In this document: positions 41,016 through 49,996 of the stretch, one piece after another
How the letters are laid out: every line of letters starts with the position of its first letter
Position numbering within the stretch: the first letter of the stretch is position 1
Source: Solobacterium sp.
GTDB taxonomy: Bacteria; Bacillota_I; Bacilli_A; Erysipelotrichales; Erysipelotrichaceae
NCBI GenBank assembly: GCA_017512555.1
Contig: JAFWFE010000047.1
Location: 1 to 58,504 of the forward strand
Length of the DNA: 58,504 nt
Direction of reading: 5' to 3'
The notes under the pieces: generated by a model
Database searches by the model: none
What the model saw: the letters and a program-made list of their open reading frames with translations, nothing else
What the model was told of the DNA's origin: nothing
Translations under genes and position numbers: made by a program

Positions 41016-42102
41016 CATCGTCTCCAAGTGCCAGATACCAGGCTATCAAATCATCCGTAACTTCTCCGTAGGATTGTATACCACTCTCTTCCGAGAAAGT
41101 CTTCAGGTAGGTATCGTTGATTTGATCGGAGATTTCTTTCATGGGAGATTCGTATTTTTTGTAGATTTCAGAGGTGTCCCGGCGGTCTTGCTGCAGGAGT
41201 TGAATACCTTCCTGCTCATCGTATTTGTGATACAGTTCCGCGGCAAGTTCCGGATCAATTTTATACAAAGAGGAGAAACAATAACTGAATGCGGAGTAAT
41301 ACCCACTGTACAGAAAGATGGTATCGGGATGATGGACACATGCCAGGAAGGCCGCGAAGTTGGCTTCCTCCTCACTGGCTATTCCTAACCTGTGAGCTGC
41401 TTCGTGTGTCATGGTATAAGGTAGTGGTGCCGGGGGTACAGATCCCGGTACGCCTGCTTCTGCGGTCAGCGGCATGAACATACCAATGATGCCGTTATAC
41501 ATCAGGTATTCCCCGACAACGGATAATTTCTTTACACGTACAGATGATCCGGTTAGTACAGGATAGATCTCACTCACTCTTTCATACGCAGATCCCGCGC
41601 TTTCCGCAATCTTGTAGAAATCCCGAATCACCAAATGTCCTCCATCATCCCGGTCTGCCTGTACAGCGTATTCGCCGGCTTTGCGGAGATAATAATCACA
41701 GGCGTCATAGAGTTCATCCTTACTGTATTCACGCACGGTAAAGCCTAATTCCTGCGCCAGCGGAGGCGCATAGTGATTTAACATCCATCCGTATACCACG
41801 ATGAACCAGAGAACACTCATTCCCAGCAATACACCGGATAACCAGGAAAGAAACCCACGTCTGCGGATGATCACAACCACCAGGGTAACGATGACTGCCG
41901 CAAGTAATACCACTGCCCCGATATCCCATACCGCAACCTTCACAAACGATGTCAGTCCGGAGAGAAAGACGATCCATTTCTGTGAGATCTGCCGGTACAC
42001 AGGAAAAAAGTACTCCGGCCGGCGGTGAAACACAAACATCGCCAGACCATCCAGAACCAGCAGGAACAGAGCTGCCAAGAGACGTCGGATTGCTTTCTTC
42101 AT
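41008..42102 (-). CDS. DUF3810 membrane protein with HEAAH metallopeptidase motif
   Basis: A 364-aa protein with three N-terminal hydrophobic segments and a soluble domain. The motif THEAAHRLG (His233, Glu234, His237) and EEEANFAAFLAC 12 residues on (candidate third ligand Glu) are those of DUF3810 and gluzincin-like peptidases. Peptidase activity is unproven. I start at the ATG at 42102; a GTG lies three codons earlier. First of a four-gene overlapping operon. Confidence 0.82.
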   Translation of the reverse strand: MKKAIRRLLAALFLLVLDGLAMFVFHRRPEYFFPVYRQISQKWIVFLSGLTSFVKVAVWDIGAVVLLAAVIVTLVVVIIRRRGFLSWLSGVLLGMSVLWFIVVYGWMLNHYAPPLAQELGFTVREYSKDELYDACDYYLRKAGEYAVQADRDDGGHLVIRDFYKIAESAGSAYERVSEIYPVLTGSSVRVKKLSVVGEYLMYNGIIGMFMPLTAEAGVPGSVPPAPLPYTMTHEAAHRLGIASEEEANFAAFLACVHHPDTIFLYSGYYSAFSYCFSSLYKIDPELAAELYHKYDEQEGIQLLQQDRRDTSEIYKKYESPMKEISDQINDTYLKTFSEESGIQSYGEVTDDLIAWYLALGDDDE

Positions 42103-42191
42103 AAAGATCACAGATATACAGATATTTTACTCTATCCGCTATAAGAATTATCTAGGATTTTCCGGGAAACTGTATTATCATAATTACACAT

Positions 42192-42267
42192 GGGGTCGTA
42201 GCTCACCTGGGAGAGCGCATCGCTGGCAGCGATGAGGTAGAGAGTTCGAGTCTCTTCGGCTCCACCA
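42192..42267 (+). tRNA. tRNA-Ala (anticodon GGC)
   Basis: A 76-nt cloverleaf with encoded CCA. The anticodon loop CTGGCAG sits in an ATCGC/GCGAT stem, and the acceptor has GGGG-CTCC with the G3-U70 pair. It is single, with TATTAT about 14 nt upstream and a perfect terminator downstream. Confidence 0.97.
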
Positions 42268-42275
42268 TGGAAAAC

Positions 42276-42299
42276 AAACAGGATCATATGATCCTGTTT
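42276..42299. terminator. Terminator after tRNA-Ala(GGC), bidirectional
   Basis: Perfect palindrome with 12-base arms AAACAGGATCAT/ATGATCCTGTTT, with T/A tracts at both edges. It also closes the convergent small zinc-ribbon gene. Confidence 0.85.
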
Positions 42300-42318
42300 T
42301 CTTATCCCCGGAGAGGTC

Positions 42319-42477
42319 TTACCTGCCGAAGATCAGTTCCAGTGCCTTCCTGTCACACGCTCTCTCTCCGCACTTCCGGCAGTAGATCTTTCTCTCCAGT
42401 ATAACTTTTTCTTCTTCTCTTTCCAGTTTCTTTCCGCATTCCGAACATGTATTCCGGTCAAGATATGATTTATGCAT
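42319..42477 (-). CDS. Small zinc-ribbon protein, 52 aa
   Basis: A short ORF starting MHKSYLDRNTCSECGKKLE with CSEC and CRKCG pairs about 24 residues apart, plus many Lys, Arg and Glu residues. AGGAGG lies 8 nt before the ATG, a strong SD. The CxxC-x20-CxxC spacing fits a single zinc ribbon. It follows the UPF0173 gene by 59 nt on the same strand. Function unknown. Confidence 0.72.
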   Translation of the reverse strand: MHKSYLDRNTCSECGKKLEREEEKVILERKIYCRKCGERACDRKALELIFGR

Positions 42478-42536
42478 ATAACGTACCTCCTGCTATGTAT
42501 TCTCGCAGAAAGCCTGTACGTTTTTTATGCCATAGA

Positions 42537-43376
42537 TCAGAATTCTAGAGTGGTTAACGGCTGCTGGATCACAAAGTGTATTCCCTTGCCTGCACAATGC
42601 TCCGTCAAGATCCGCATGGTTTCCTTTGTGTTGTCAAACGGTGCCGGAAGACCTTTGATCTTACCGTACAGTGGTCCGAAGAAATAATCCCAGTGTACAG
42701 GAACTACCGTTTGAGGATGTACCTTATCTATGGTTTCTTCAAAGAATTTTTTCTGCCGTTCCTGCGTATCCTTGGCAAGACCGGTAACACCGATATACAG
42801 AACATCCGCCTGGATACCGTCCAGTTGTCCTTCCAGATAGTTATAACTCGGACGGATTAAGTAAGTTTTATCACCATTTTTTACCAGGAAGTCAAAAGAT
42901 CCTCCCTCCTTGTATCCCTGCTTTCTTGCGGGTTGTACAAGTGGTGTATCGATTGTCTGACCAAGATCATTGTTGAACATATTCGGTTTGGAATGAATCG
43001 ATGGGATGATCCGAATCTGATAACCTCCAACCTGGTATTCCATACAATCCTTGTAGGAATGCAGACGTTCTTTGTCTACACCTCCCCCTCTTGCGACATT
43101 CAAGGCAGAGGGAGAACCATAGATCTCCGCACCGGTGCGTATCGCAAAATACGGCGCATCCATCACATGATCATGGTGTGAATGAGAGATGAATATGGCA
43201 CGTAAGCGGTTGATCCGGAAGTCCTTGATCACTCTGTCAGAGACTTCTGTATTTGTGATCATCTTACCGAACAAATACGTCGGTATGGATGGTCTTGTCA
43301 CATGACAATCAAACAATACCTGGTCTGTTCCGTCATCAAACAACAACATGGTTGTTCCTAAATATGTTACTTTCAT
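42537..43376 (-). CDS. MBL-fold hydrolase, UPF0173/RomA-like
   Basis: A 279-aa metallo-beta-lactamase-fold protein with SHSHHDHVMDAP as the metal motif, then IIPSIHSKPN and VPVHWDYFFGP as later ligands. The LGTTMLLFDDG start is typical of the UPF0173/L-ascorbate lactonase-like (UlaG-like) group. AAAGGG precedes the ATG. It is divergent from the gamma carbonic anhydrase gene. Confidence 0.87.
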   Translation of the reverse strand: MKVTYLGTTMLLFDDGTDQVLFDCHVTRPSIPTYLFGKMITNTEVSDRVIKDFRINRLRAIFISHSHHDHVMDAPYFAIRTGAEIYGSPSALNVARGGGVDKERLHSYKDCMEYQVGGYQIRIIPSIHSKPNMFNNDLGQTIDTPLVQPARKQGYKEGGSFDFLVKNGDKTYLIRPSYNYLEGQLDGIQADVLYIGVTGLAKDTQERQKKFFEETIDKVHPQTVVPVHWDYFFGPLYGKIKGLPAPFDNTKETMRILTEHCAGKGIHFVIQQPLTTLEF

Positions 43377-43428
43377 GCGTTCCCTTTCTGAATTTCTCCG
43401 ATAAAATGTTAACGGAGGTATTTAACCT

Positions 43429-43902
43429 ATGGCAAAGCTCTTATATAAAGCCCCGGGTGCTGTTGTGACCGGAGATGTAACTATTGGTGAAGATTGTTCG
43501 GTGTTTTTCAATTCGGTGATCCGCGGAGATACCAATAGTATTACGATTGGCAATCGAGTAAATATCCAGGATCTTTGTATGCTGCACACGGATGGTACTG
43601 CACCTCTGGTCATCGGAGACAATGTTACGGTAGGTCATTGCGTGATTCTCCATGGGTGTACGATCGGCAGTCATGTGCTGATCGGTATAGGCTCCATTAT
43701 CCTCAATCATGCCTGTATACCGGATCATTGCATCGTTGGCGCAGGCAGTCTGGTTACAGAGCGCAAGACCTTTCCGGAAGGTTACCTGATCTTCGGACGT
43801 CCCGCAAAAGCAGTACGGCCGCTGACAGACGAAGAAATCCAGAGTCTGGACAACAGTGCCATGCACTATATCGAAATTGCCAAAGAATACCTATCTGCTT
43901 AA
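43429..43902 (+). CDS. Gamma-class carbonic anhydrase-like protein
   Basis: The 157-aa left-handed beta-helix protein (hexapeptide repeats such as IGEDCSVFFNSVIRGD, VNIQDLCMLHTDG, VGHCVILHGC) carries the three zinc histidines in MLHTD, VGHCV and LHGC. Related YrdA/CaiE/PaaY-type proteins are active or inactive anhydrases. CGGAGG precedes the ATG. The 3' end overlaps the convergent flavoprotein gene by 12 nt. Confidence 0.93.
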   Translation: MAKLLYKAPGAVVTGDVTIGEDCSVFFNSVIRGDTNSITIGNRVNIQDLCMLHTDGTAPLVIGDNVTVGHCVILHGCTIGSHVLIGIGSIILNHACIPDHCIVGAGSLVTERKTFPEGYLIFGRPAKAVRPLTDEEIQSLDNSAMHYIEIAKEYLSA

Positions 43903-44526
43903 TTCCGCACCCAGATTCCAGGCGTCAAAGAGATCTTTCGGGAATTGGTTTTCCCGGCTTTCTTTTCTTTCTTTTGCGTTAAACATACCCATGTTGTATT
44001 TCTCATAATCATTGACCTGCATGGTTTCGCATGCCGCAATGACCTTTACTTTCCCCTTCAGGAGTCTTTCATACGTACGTTCCGGTCCTTCCAGCGCAGA
44101 TCTCATATTCGCTTCATAATACGCTTTCGGCGCGTTCATGGTATAGATGATCCCGACATTGACACTGCGGTCAAAATAGCTTCCGCCGCCGTCATAAGAC
44201 AATACACAGAAGCACAGACGCTCAAACAAAGCACGGAAATGAGCTGTTGGTTCACCAAAGTAGATTGGAGCACCGATGATCACGCTGTCAGCCTGGAGGA
44301 TCTTCTCAATCCACGGAGATAGATCATCTTTCCAGTAACACTTGCTTTTCTCTGCACTCTTACGCTTACAGGCAAGACAACTATGGCATCCCGCAAAGTT
44401 CAGATCATACAGATCTACATACTCTGTTTCGGCACCGACAGATTCCGCGCCTTTCTGCGCCTCTTTCAGCATTAATGCTGTATTCCAGTTCTTCCGGGGA
44501 CTTGCATTGACAATAATCGTTTTCAT
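43891..44526 (-). CDS. NADPH-dependent FMN reductase / flavodoxin-fold protein
   Basis: A 211-aa flavodoxin-like protein: NASPRKNWNTALM phosphate loop and APIYFGEPTAHFRALFERL after strand 3. A CHSCLACKRK cysteine cluster near residue 47 is typical of the iron-sulfur-flavoprotein-like group. AAAGGAAAC precedes the ATG. It is last in the long minus-strand operon. Confidence 0.9.
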   Translation of the reverse strand: MKTIIVNASPRKNWNTALMLKEAQKGAESVGAETEYVDLYDLNFAGCHSCLACKRKSAEKSKCYWKDDLSPWIEKILQADSVIIGAPIYFGEPTAHFRALFERLCFCVLSYDGGGSYFDRSVNVGIIYTMNAPKAYYEANMRSALEGPERTYERLLKGKVKVIAACETMQVNDYEKYNMGMFNAKERKESRENQFPKDLFDAWNLGAELSR

Positions 44527-44543
44527 AACAGGTTTCCTTTCTC

Positions 44544-44726
44544 TTAATTATTATGACCATTCAAAAACACGAAGTAACCCACTACCATTCCCGTAACCAG
44601 AGGGATCATCAGATTACTTACGGTTAATTCAAACGTTTCCTTATCAAACAGATACTTCAATAAACACCAGAAGACGATGACAAGGATCACACACAAGGCA
44701 AAAGCCAGGTATTTATTACGGATCAT
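44544..44726 (-). CDS. Small two-segment membrane protein, 60 aa
   Basis: It has two hydrophobic helices (residues ~7-25 and ~38-55) and a polar C-terminal tail. A strong SD (GAGGAGG, 7 nt spacing) and an ATGA overlap with the M50-like gene show it is real. Function unknown; it may partner with the protease. Confidence 0.7.
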   Translation of the reverse strand: MIRNKYLAFALCVILVIVFWCLLKYLFDKETFELTVSNLMIPLVTGMVVGYFVFLNGHNN

Positions 44727-46108
44727 CGGTCAGCCTCCTCTGCAGACGAAAGATTATCGTTCAGCCAGCGCATGAATTCCCGGTAGTGTGCAGGGAAATT
44801 CTCAGATCCCTCTGCCTTGATGACCTGTCCGTCATTGACTGTGGCAGTAAGTGTAAACATCACACCGTCTTTGACATTCCAGGGATGCTTGCCGTGGAAA
44901 CCATCCCAGCGCATCATTTCATATTCGTTGAGCTTATCCAGCACTTCTCCGGTATCACATTGCGTACTGCGTTCTTTTCTCCTTTGATCTTCTCCGTTCT
45001 GATAATACAGAGAATACTGTGAGATTTCCGTCTGTGTTCCCTGATTCATGATTTCGTATTCATACTGAAAACGCATCCCGCTCTCACGGACGATGATCTT
45101 TTCAAAGCCGGTGATATTCTTCTTACGCATATTCCGGACATGATCCAGCAGAGATGTCTCCATCTTTATCTCCCCTTTCGACGCATGTGTATTCATCATT
45201 TCCATCGCTTCTGTATATTCTTGTTCAGCCGTGTCTTCATTACCGCAATACAGGAGCTGATACGCATACAATAACCTTCTCTTAGGTATCTGGTGCTTCT
45301 TTGTCTTCTCGATATATTGTTTCAGTTCATCGTCATAGACAGCCTGGATTTCTTCTTCAGGGGCATTCCGCAGAAGCAGGCAGAACAGAAGCTCACAAGC
45401 AGCTTCCAGACGGTAATACCCGATACTTTTATCATTCTTTTCGGCAGCTTCACGGAAGAATTGTTCGGCTTCATCAAATCTGTGCTGATCCAACAGATAG
45501 TATCCGCGCATCAGTTTGCTCATACCGCTGAATTCTCCCTCATCACTCCAGGAATACAATTCTTCCGGTAATTCTCCGGGAGAAAGATCCGGATAACTAT
45601 GGATCTTCAGGACATTGTATGCGGCAATTCTGTCTGCCGTGCTTTTCAGAATACGTTTTATGTTATAACCGTCATTAGGTACCTGCAGTTTTACCGGATA
45701 CAGGTTTAAAATAGCCAATGCCAGAGAAACAGTACAGAGCAGAATAAGAAAGATCCGCAGAGGTCGTCCCTGACATACCAGAAAGAGGAGATATGCGCAT
45801 AAAGCTGTCAGGAGGTTAAACAATCCTCCTCCCATATGATATAAGACGGCAGGTACTTTCTCCGGTATGTCGCTGTCCGGAGGCATCATCAGACATTGTC
45901 CCGCAGTACCGGGTATACTCATCCTCTTGATTTTCCATTGCCGGTCCTCCCTGGTCAGCACATAAGAGCCAATACGCAGAGAAATGAACTTATAACCAGA
46001 TACCAGTCCCATGACCATATGACCAAGTTCATGGAGAAAGGTACCCAGGACATAAGCACACAGAAAAAACAGGATAATATACAGTGCCCTGAATAGTTTA
46101 ACTGCCAT
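44723..46108 (-). CDS. M50-like membrane metalloprotease with TPR-like region and extra C-terminal domain
   Basis: At 461 aa: an N-terminal membrane domain of four to five helices with HELGH (His26, Glu27, His30) and LNLYPVKLQVPNDG as the second M50 motif (NxxP...DG), residues ~180-300 with TPR-like helices (YYLLDQHRFDEAEQFFREAAEKN), and a beta-type C-terminal domain (~330-455). S2P-like proteases cut transmembrane segments; here specificity is unknown. GGGGAG precedes the ATG. Confidence 0.8.
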   Translation of the reverse strand: MAVKLFRALYIILFFLCAYVLGTFLHELGHMVMGLVSGYKFISLRIGSYVLTREDRQWKIKRMSIPGTAGQCLMMPPDSDIPEKVPAVLYHMGGGLFNLLTALCAYLLFLVCQGRPLRIFLILLCTVSLALAILNLYPVKLQVPNDGYNIKRILKSTADRIAAYNVLKIHSYPDLSPGELPEELYSWSDEGEFSGMSKLMRGYYLLDQHRFDEAEQFFREAAEKNDKSIGYYRLEAACELLFCLLLRNAPEEEIQAVYDDELKQYIEKTKKHQIPKRRLLYAYQLLYCGNEDTAEQEYTEAMEMMNTHASKGEIKMETSLLDHVRNMRKKNITGFEKIIVRESGMRFQYEYEIMNQGTQTEISQYSLYYQNGEDQRRKERSTQCDTGEVLDKLNEYEMMRWDGFHGKHPWNVKDGVMFTLTATVNDGQVIKAEGSENFPAHYREFMRWLNDNLSSAEEADR

Positions 46109-47108
46109 AATCTACTCCCCGATCCTGGTGATTTTCCGGTTTCCAGATAAATAGTCCTTCTGACCTTGCCAGTTTACATAAGAGTTCCAGTATCTCCGGT
46201 GAAGGATCATAGATCGTCATCCAGGTATCTCCTGTGTCAAGATCCATCATCGTATCTTGTGCGTCCAACAGAACCCGCAGGTAATCTCTTCCGGATAGTT
46301 GTGTCAGCTTGCCCGCAAAGTCTTCCGGATCCGGGTTCTTCTGCCAGGAATCCCCTGCGTCAAAAGACACCTCCAGATCGTAATAACAATTCAGTTTCAT
46401 CAGGATATGCGCATATTTTCGATATAACGCTGATTTTTGTTCCGGCTGAAGAAAATACCGTTCCACGGCAGAATACTGTCCCTGAGCCCCTGCAGGCACC
46501 TGTACGGGAAGAATATCCATGATCCACCATGGTTTCTCCAGCAACTGTTCGATCTGTGCGTCTCTCTTCCGGTTTGTGATCCATTCTTCTCTGGTCAGGC
46601 AGTTCACATGACCTCTGCGTGTTTCCTGCATCAGCGGTACTTCCACATTCTCGGTTGTCCACTGATAGCGAAAACCACACTTCTCCTGTACACGTTTAGA
46701 ACGGTCATTTCCGTCATAATATCCGCACCATACCTTACACATACCCAGATCTTCAAAGGCGTGGCGGAGGATCTCCTGTACGGCTTCAGGCATGAGTCCC
46801 TGTCCCCACAGAGGCTTACCAAGCCAGTACCCAAGTTCGCATTCATCCTCACGATCTGTCATATCGGTATGACCTTTCAGCTTTAACTGTATTGTCCCGA
46901 CCGGTCTGCCGTTCTCTTTCAGGCACAACGCAAAACACTCCGGCACCATGAATACATTCTGTATGACCTGCCTGCTTTCCTCTATGTTCTGGTGAGGAGG
47001 CCAGCCGGCAATGGGTCCTACTTTCGGATCTCTGGCATATTCATACAAGTCTCCGGCATCTTTAATCTGCCACGGACGCAGAATCAGACGCTCTGTCTCA
47101 AGAACCAT
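46098..47108 (-). CDS. GNAT acetyltransferase with long C-terminal extension
   Basis: Residues 1-180 are a RimJ/RimL-like GNAT (RLILRPWQIKDAGDLYEYA, YWLGKPLWGQGLMPEAVQEIL). Residues ~185-336 are an extension with several Trp and Asp residues that I do not recognise (YDLEVSFDAGDSWQKNPDPEDFAG, LDTGDTWMTIYDPSPEILELL). GAGGAG precedes the ATG, and the gene starts 3 nt after the lipoprotein stop. It overlaps the M50 gene by 11 nt. Confidence 0.87.
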   Translation of the reverse strand: MVLETERLILRPWQIKDAGDLYEYARDPKVGPIAGWPPHQNIEESRQVIQNVFMVPECFALCLKENGRPVGTIQLKLKGHTDMTDREDECELGYWLGKPLWGQGLMPEAVQEILRHAFEDLGMCKVWCGYYDGNDRSKRVQEKCGFRYQWTTENVEVPLMQETRRGHVNCLTREEWITNRKRDAQIEQLLEKPWWIMDILPVQVPAGAQGQYSAVERYFLQPEQKSALYRKYAHILMKLNCYYDLEVSFDAGDSWQKNPDPEDFAGKLTQLSGRDYLRVLLDAQDTMMDLDTGDTWMTIYDPSPEILELLCKLARSEGLFIWKPENHQDRGVDYGS

Positions 47109-47111
47109 GAC

Positions 47112-48155
47112 TTACTCCTCGTTCCTCTCCCAGACAAACAGAGAGTCATAGTATTCAAGTAAATCTGTGATTACAGATTTCATGCCTTCGATCTCACTGG
47201 CTTTTTTCGTATCGATATTGATACGTTTTCCGCTCTCATATTCAAGATGGAGAGTAAGTGACAGAACTTCCGAATCTTTTTCTCCTGCCGGCTGATCACC
47301 CCAGCCGAAATAACCCTTGTCATGGTTTCCGTAGTTTCTTTCTTCGTAGTCATACCGGCTGAAATCATACTTAGTCACAATGTCATAGCCACCCAGGATC
47401 TCCGTGATTCTTTCAAAGTAATCCGCAGGGAATAACCGGTATTCATCCAGGATCTCTTTCTCCAGTTTCAGGTCATAAATCTCCCCGTTCAGGAGATATG
47501 TTTCTCCGTTGATTGCGTTCTCTGCCTGTACATTTACACCGCTGTATGAGCGCATAATCCCGTATTCCTGCAGGACAAACCGTATTCTGGTGACAGGAGA
47601 TGTTTCTTGTGCAGGTAGTAACGCGTCATTCCCCTGCGAGGAAAACCAGTCCGCAAAGACGCCGTAGATATCCTCTGCCCATCTAGCGTATGGTTCGTTG
47701 TTGATCGTAAACCTCAAGGTTTCTCCGGACGCATAGACAACGTTGAATTCCCGCTCCTGACACTCCGGCGCCAGTCCCGCAGTCACTTCATATACACCAT
47801 TCATGGATGCCAGGTCATACTTGTCGATGACAGCCTGCAGATCTTTCAGAAGTTGTTCATCTGCCTGCGCATGAATGTCCCGGATTTTTTCCGATGCGGT
47901 CAGAACACCATTCTCTTCTTGAATCAGGAATTGAAAATCGTGGTTCTCTTCCCCTGCCCAGCGGTTCGCAAGAAAGAAAGAAGCCTGGAATTCTGTGATA
48001 TCTTTGGATTGAATCACTTTCGGGGCATCCGGATCTGTCTTATTGGTTGTCCCTCCGGTCGTGTATTCCTGTTCTTTTGTACATCCTCCTGTACTGAAGA
48101 ATGTGAAAAGACTTAACAGCACTCCCATAAACCATCTTCCTTTCTTTTTATTCAT
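47112..48155 (-). CDS. Lipoprotein of unknown function, 347 aa
   Basis: A signal peptide ending in the lipobox STGGC (Cys25) anchors it outside. The mature part is soluble, beta-rich and acidic. Its last 70 residues (EVLSLTLHLEYESGKRINI...) resemble in pattern the C-terminal domain of the M50-like protein in the same operon. AAGGAG precedes the ATG. Function unknown. Confidence 0.8.
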   Translation of the reverse strand: MNKKKGRWFMGVLLSLFTFFSTGGCTKEQEYTTGGTTNKTDPDAPKVIQSKDITEFQASFFLANRWAGEENHDFQFLIQEENGVLTASEKIRDIHAQADEQLLKDLQAVIDKYDLASMNGVYEVTAGLAPECQEREFNVVYASGETLRFTINNEPYARWAEDIYGVFADWFSSQGNDALLPAQETSPVTRIRFVLQEYGIMRSYSGVNVQAENAINGETYLLNGEIYDLKLEKEILDEYRLFPADYFERITEILGGYDIVTKYDFSRYDYEERNYGNHDKGYFGWGDQPAGEKDSEVLSLTLHLEYESGKRINIDTKKASEIEGMKSVITDLLEYYDSLFVWERNEE

Positions 48156-48183
48156 TATGTACTCCTTTACCTGCTGTGATCAT

Positions 48184-48678
48184 TTATTTGTGATACACCG
48201 GAATCCATACCGCAGAGTGATAATTTTCCGCAGTCATATCCCCTTCCGCATCATACCATTCCACCGTCACATCTCCGTTGATTCCGTATTCCGGGTGTTC
48301 CGGCATCCACTCTGTGTAGATCCGGGGAGTTATCGTCTTGATTGCCTCGGGAATCGGTCCTGTACAGTCAAAAACTGCCCAATCACTTTCCGGGAATGTA
48401 TACAGCACCATGTCTTCCGGTACTTCTCCGCCGGCGTATCTCCCCGCTATCAGATAGCGGAACTTATCCGGGCCAAGATCATCAATACATACACCAAACT
48501 CACCGATGCCGTTCTCACGTATTGCTTTCGCATGGATGTCTCCTGTATCTGTCAAAGGATATCTGCTGAAAACCTCACCCCAGAAATCCGGGATGTCATT
48601 GTAGGACATGGTATTGGAGAATTCTTTCTGGAATCCGATTACGGTAAAAGAATTCATCGTTTTGATCGTATAGTTCAT
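48184..48678 (-). CDS. GyrI-like small-molecule-binding domain protein
   Basis: A 164-aa stand-alone GyrI-like/AraC effector-binding domain: MNSFTVIGFQKEFS start, IPDFWGEVF, GIGEFGVCIDD, YLIAGRYAGGEVPEDMVLYTFPESDWAVFDCTG and a C-terminal EWYDAEGDMTAENYHSAVWIPV. Such domains sense or sequester small molecules or inhibit enzymes. I start at the ATG at 48678 because AGAGGTGG lies 6 nt upstream; earlier starts overlap the amidohydrolase gene. Confidence 0.87.
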   Translation of the reverse strand: MNYTIKTMNSFTVIGFQKEFSNTMSYNDIPDFWGEVFSRYPLTDTGDIHAKAIRENGIGEFGVCIDDLGPDKFRYLIAGRYAGGEVPEDMVLYTFPESDWAVFDCTGPIPEAIKTITPRIYTEWMPEHPEYGINGDVTVEWYDAEGDMTAENYHSAVWIPVYHK

Positions 48679-48703
48679 AGATCCACCTCTGTAAGAATGA
48701 TTA

Positions 48704-49996
48704 CTACATATACTTATCCAGAAGTACATCCACATTCTTCATACGTTTTACTTTCGGATTGCGGATCAGCTTCCCTTTTGTGACAACCATGGACACATCT
48801 CTCAATACCGTCAGATCCTCCAGAGGATTCTGTCTGACTGCGATCATATCCGCGTACTTGCCTTTCTCGATACTTCCTGTTTCGTTGTTAATACCGGCGA
48901 TCTCCGCGTTGCCCAGGGTTGCGGAATACAGCGCGAATGCATTGGATACACCAACATATTTGTGATAATAGTACAGTTCACGCCAGAAGTTGTAGTGGAC
49001 GATAAACGGACATCCTGTATCATTTCCGATACCGACGGGGATATCGTTTTCCAGACATGTCTTTGCGCACGCGATGATGCCGTCCATCACGATCTTACCG
49101 TTCTTTTTTGCCACAGGTAACGTATTACTCTCACTCAGCTCAAATTCCGCGTAAGGAAGTGCCGGGGAAATTGTACATACCGGTACGGCATGGTGTTCCT
49201 TGAACAGTTGTATAGTTTCTTCAGTAAGTACAGCCCCGTGTTCAACCGTATCTACTCCATTTTCCAAAGCTACCCGTACACCTTCCGGACTCTCTACATG
49301 CGCTGCCACCTTGTATCCGAGGCGATGCGCTTCATCACAGGCTGCTTTGACAATTTCCGGAGACATCCGTAATACACCTGGCTCACCTTCTTCGGAAGCG
49401 TCCATGACACCTCCGGTGATCATCAGTTTAATCAAATCTGGTTTTGTCTGCGCGATCCGGCGTACATGTTCCACCGCTTCTTCAGGAGATGCGGCTTCCG
49501 TGGCAATCGAGCCCGCAAAGTGGCCTCCCGGTACAGATACGGCTGTGTTGGCAGAAAGAATACGCGGACCGGTGAATTTCCCCGCGTTTATTGCGTCACG
49601 GATCTGTCCATCCAGATCCAGGATTCCTGCGACTGTACGGATCGTTGTCACACCGCTCATTAATTCTGTTTTCGCATATCCCATCAGCATCCGTTTCATT
49701 ACAAACATAACCAGAGGGTGTCCGGAAAGAAGCTGGAATAATTTCTTGTAGTCTGTGGGTTTCTGGTTAGGTTTCGGTGGTTTACCACTAGCCGCAAGAT
49801 GTACATGGAGGTTGATCAGACCCGGCAGAAGATATCCTCCGTTCAGGTCAACAGTTTCATACCCTTCTGTTATAGTTGAGTCAGGAACGATATCCTTGAT
49901 ATGTTCATCTTCTACCAATACAGTCATTCCTGTGACCGGATGCATGTCTTTCGTTCCATTGAGAATTGTTCCATTTCTGAAGGCATATTTCATCAT
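48704..49996 (-). CDS. Amidohydrolase, imidazolonepropionase/prolidase-like
   Basis: A 430-aa amidohydrolase with HVHLA (the HxH first ligand pair), a KLMITGG lysine region, AAHVES and VEHGAVL as later histidines, and VGIGNDTGCP with the catalytic Asp. This places it in the AgaA/Xaa-Pro/imidazolonepropionase-like branch. GGGAGG precedes the ATG, which overlaps the upstream gene by ATGA. Substrate unknown. Confidence 0.9.
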   Translation of the reverse strand: MMKYAFRNGTILNGTKDMHPVTGMTVLVEDEHIKDIVPDSTITEGYETVDLNGGYLLPGLINLHVHLAASGKPPKPNQKPTDYKKLFQLLSGHPLVMFVMKRMLMGYAKTELMSGVTTIRTVAGILDLDGQIRDAINAGKFTGPRILSANTAVSVPGGHFAGSIATEAASPEEAVEHVRRIAQTKPDLIKLMITGGVMDASEEGEPGVLRMSPEIVKAACDEAHRLGYKVAAHVESPEGVRVALENGVDTVEHGAVLTEETIQLFKEHHAVPVCTISPALPYAEFELSESNTLPVAKKNGKIVMDGIIACAKTCLENDIPVGIGNDTGCPFIVHYNFWRELYYYHKYVGVSNAFALYSATLGNAEIAGINNETGSIEKGKYADMIAVRQNPLEDLTVLRDVSMVVTKGKLIRNPKVKRMKNVDVLLDKYM

